Source: Aselliscus stoliczkanus (taxonomy: Eukaryota > Chordata > Mammalia > Chiroptera > Hipposideridae). From it: a stretch of DNA of 64,000 bases. The number at the start of each line of letters is the position of its first letter. Position 1 is the first letter of the stretch. The notes under the pieces are model-generated. The model saw only the letters and a list, made by a program, of their open reading frames with translations, did no database searches and had not been told where the DNA came from. Both the position numbers and the translations under genes were made by a program. Below are positions 63,116 to 64,000 of the stretch, one piece after another. The stretch spans positions 31,949,501 through 32,013,500 of the forward strand of contig CM066735.1 of NCBI GenBank assembly GCA_033961575.1, in the 5' to 3' direction.

Positions 63116-63683
63116 GAACCATCTGTTTCCAGTTCTACAGACATCTCTTGCCTCCTCTTTTTGTAAAATGAGGACATTAGCTTGGCCATATTTCACTCTA
63201 CATGTCTTTTTTCCCACCTCCCTATGACTAGTGGCTATCACTGGACTATTCATTGCCAAAATTAATAAGACTTAAATTATATTCTATAACTATTTCTAAG
63301 TGTTCTGTGAATTCTTTATAAAGTGAGTCGATTTGTCTATCAAGAACTTTTACAACATCATGATGATGTAAATTTTATTCACCAAAGAGTGAGAATTTAT
63401 GCTATCATTATATCTGTACAAATGCATTGTTTTCTGTCTCAATAGAGAATATTGTTAGCATCAATTTTAAACACATCTATTTCATATCCCACCTGCCTTT
63501 ATTATGACTATGTTAAGTTTTTACAAGTTGTCAATTAGAGACAATCCTATTAAATCACACTCTCCCTACCTCCCTGATTTTTCACTCCCGGAATTGTTCA
63601 TGAGTTTGCTCTATCGTCAAATGCATTACACAGGTAGTTTGAATACTGTGCTTCTCAGTTTTTCTTGAGTCCCTCTTTAGGAA

Positions 63684-63685
<2 letters not shown>
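63116..63685. other. unique DNA
   Basis: Nothing recognised. Confidence 0.45.

Positions 63686-63726
<41 letters not shown>
63686..63726. repeat. (GT)n microsatellite
   Basis: About 20 GT units. Confidence 0.97.
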
Positions 63727-63729
<3 letters not shown>

Positions 63730-64000
63730 AATTTTATCTCTCATTTGGCTGCAGCTCCTTCTCATGGAGGCATGGAATGGAAAAATCTGAGTTGTCACAT
63801 ATCTAAAAATGACTTTATTCTGCCCTATCTGATTGATAATTGAATAGATATGGTCATTATATTAGAATTAATTTTCCTCAGAATTTTGAAGGCTTGTTTC
63901 ATATTCTTCTATAATCCATTATTGGTAATAATTTTTGGGAGACCCATCTGACTCTTTGTCATTGATAGTGATCTTTTATTGCTTTCTAGTTGGATTTTTT
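63727..64000 (-). mobile_element. L1M 5' portion, antisense, runs off the window
   Basis: Phrases such as aaaaatgactttattctgcc, ttttcctcagaattttgaag and attcttctataatccattat resemble the reverse-complemented 5' part of old L1M elements, as at 17.4-18.3 kb. The far end lies outside the window. Confidence 0.5.

Overview
This is a mammalian, non-viral, AT-rich intergenic or deep-intronic window with no confidently recognisable protein-coding gene. Mammalian origin is firm: there are L1 LINE fragments with recognisable ORF2 C-terminal coding, MIR remnants, a MER5A-like hAT remnant, a MaLR-type LTR and long (GT)n, (TC)n, (TA)n and (GATA)n microsatellites. The lineage is less certain. Several tRNA-derived SINEs beginning GGGCCGGCCGAGTGGC and carrying the segment GAGGGCCAGTGACACTGCCC look like SINEs of yinpterochiropteran bats (horseshoe or leaf-nosed bats and relatives). 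That is a memory-based inference, not a database match.

Layout. 1-9 kb: unique AT-rich DNA, a 5'-truncated antisense L1 with perfect 14-bp target-site duplications (TSDs), an LTR-like block near 5.6-6.1 kb, then sense L1 3' ends with two SINEs between them. 9-16.9 kb: mostly unique DNA with old MIR pieces. 16.9-19.6 kb: two antisense SINEs and a long antisense 5' portion of an old L1 containing an internal ~407-bp repeat. 20.8-26.7 kb: the first long composite SINE, two copies of an ~75-bp mini-mariner, and an internally deleted mariner that still shows a D34D transposase C-terminus. 26.7-37 kb: mainly unique DNA, an unexplained minus-strand ORF (29.6-29.9 kb), one SINE and a MER5A-like remnant. 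37-44.5 kb: an L1 3' end, two more long composite SINEs, one short SINE and one SINE of a second family. 44.5-57 kb: unique DNA, an antisense L1 ORF2 stretch, MIRs and an LTR-like block. 57-64 kb: a MaLR LTR, a candidate minus-strand exon (59.3-59.5 kb), one SINE, and the start of another antisense L1 5' region.

The most interesting structure is the long composite SINE, present three times (about 20.84, 38.48 and 42.33 kb). A tRNA-like head shared with the short SINEs is followed by a roughly 300-bp body that the short SINEs lack. The body contains five or six 20-bp tandem units and ends with AATAAA before an A-rich tail. Two copies have clear TSDs. The architecture is analogous to composite retroposons such as SVA, though it may match a family already catalogued for bats. 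Runner-up observations are the mini-mariner pair and the two unexplained minus-strand open stretches. No CRISPR array, operon, rRNA or functional tRNA gene was seen.
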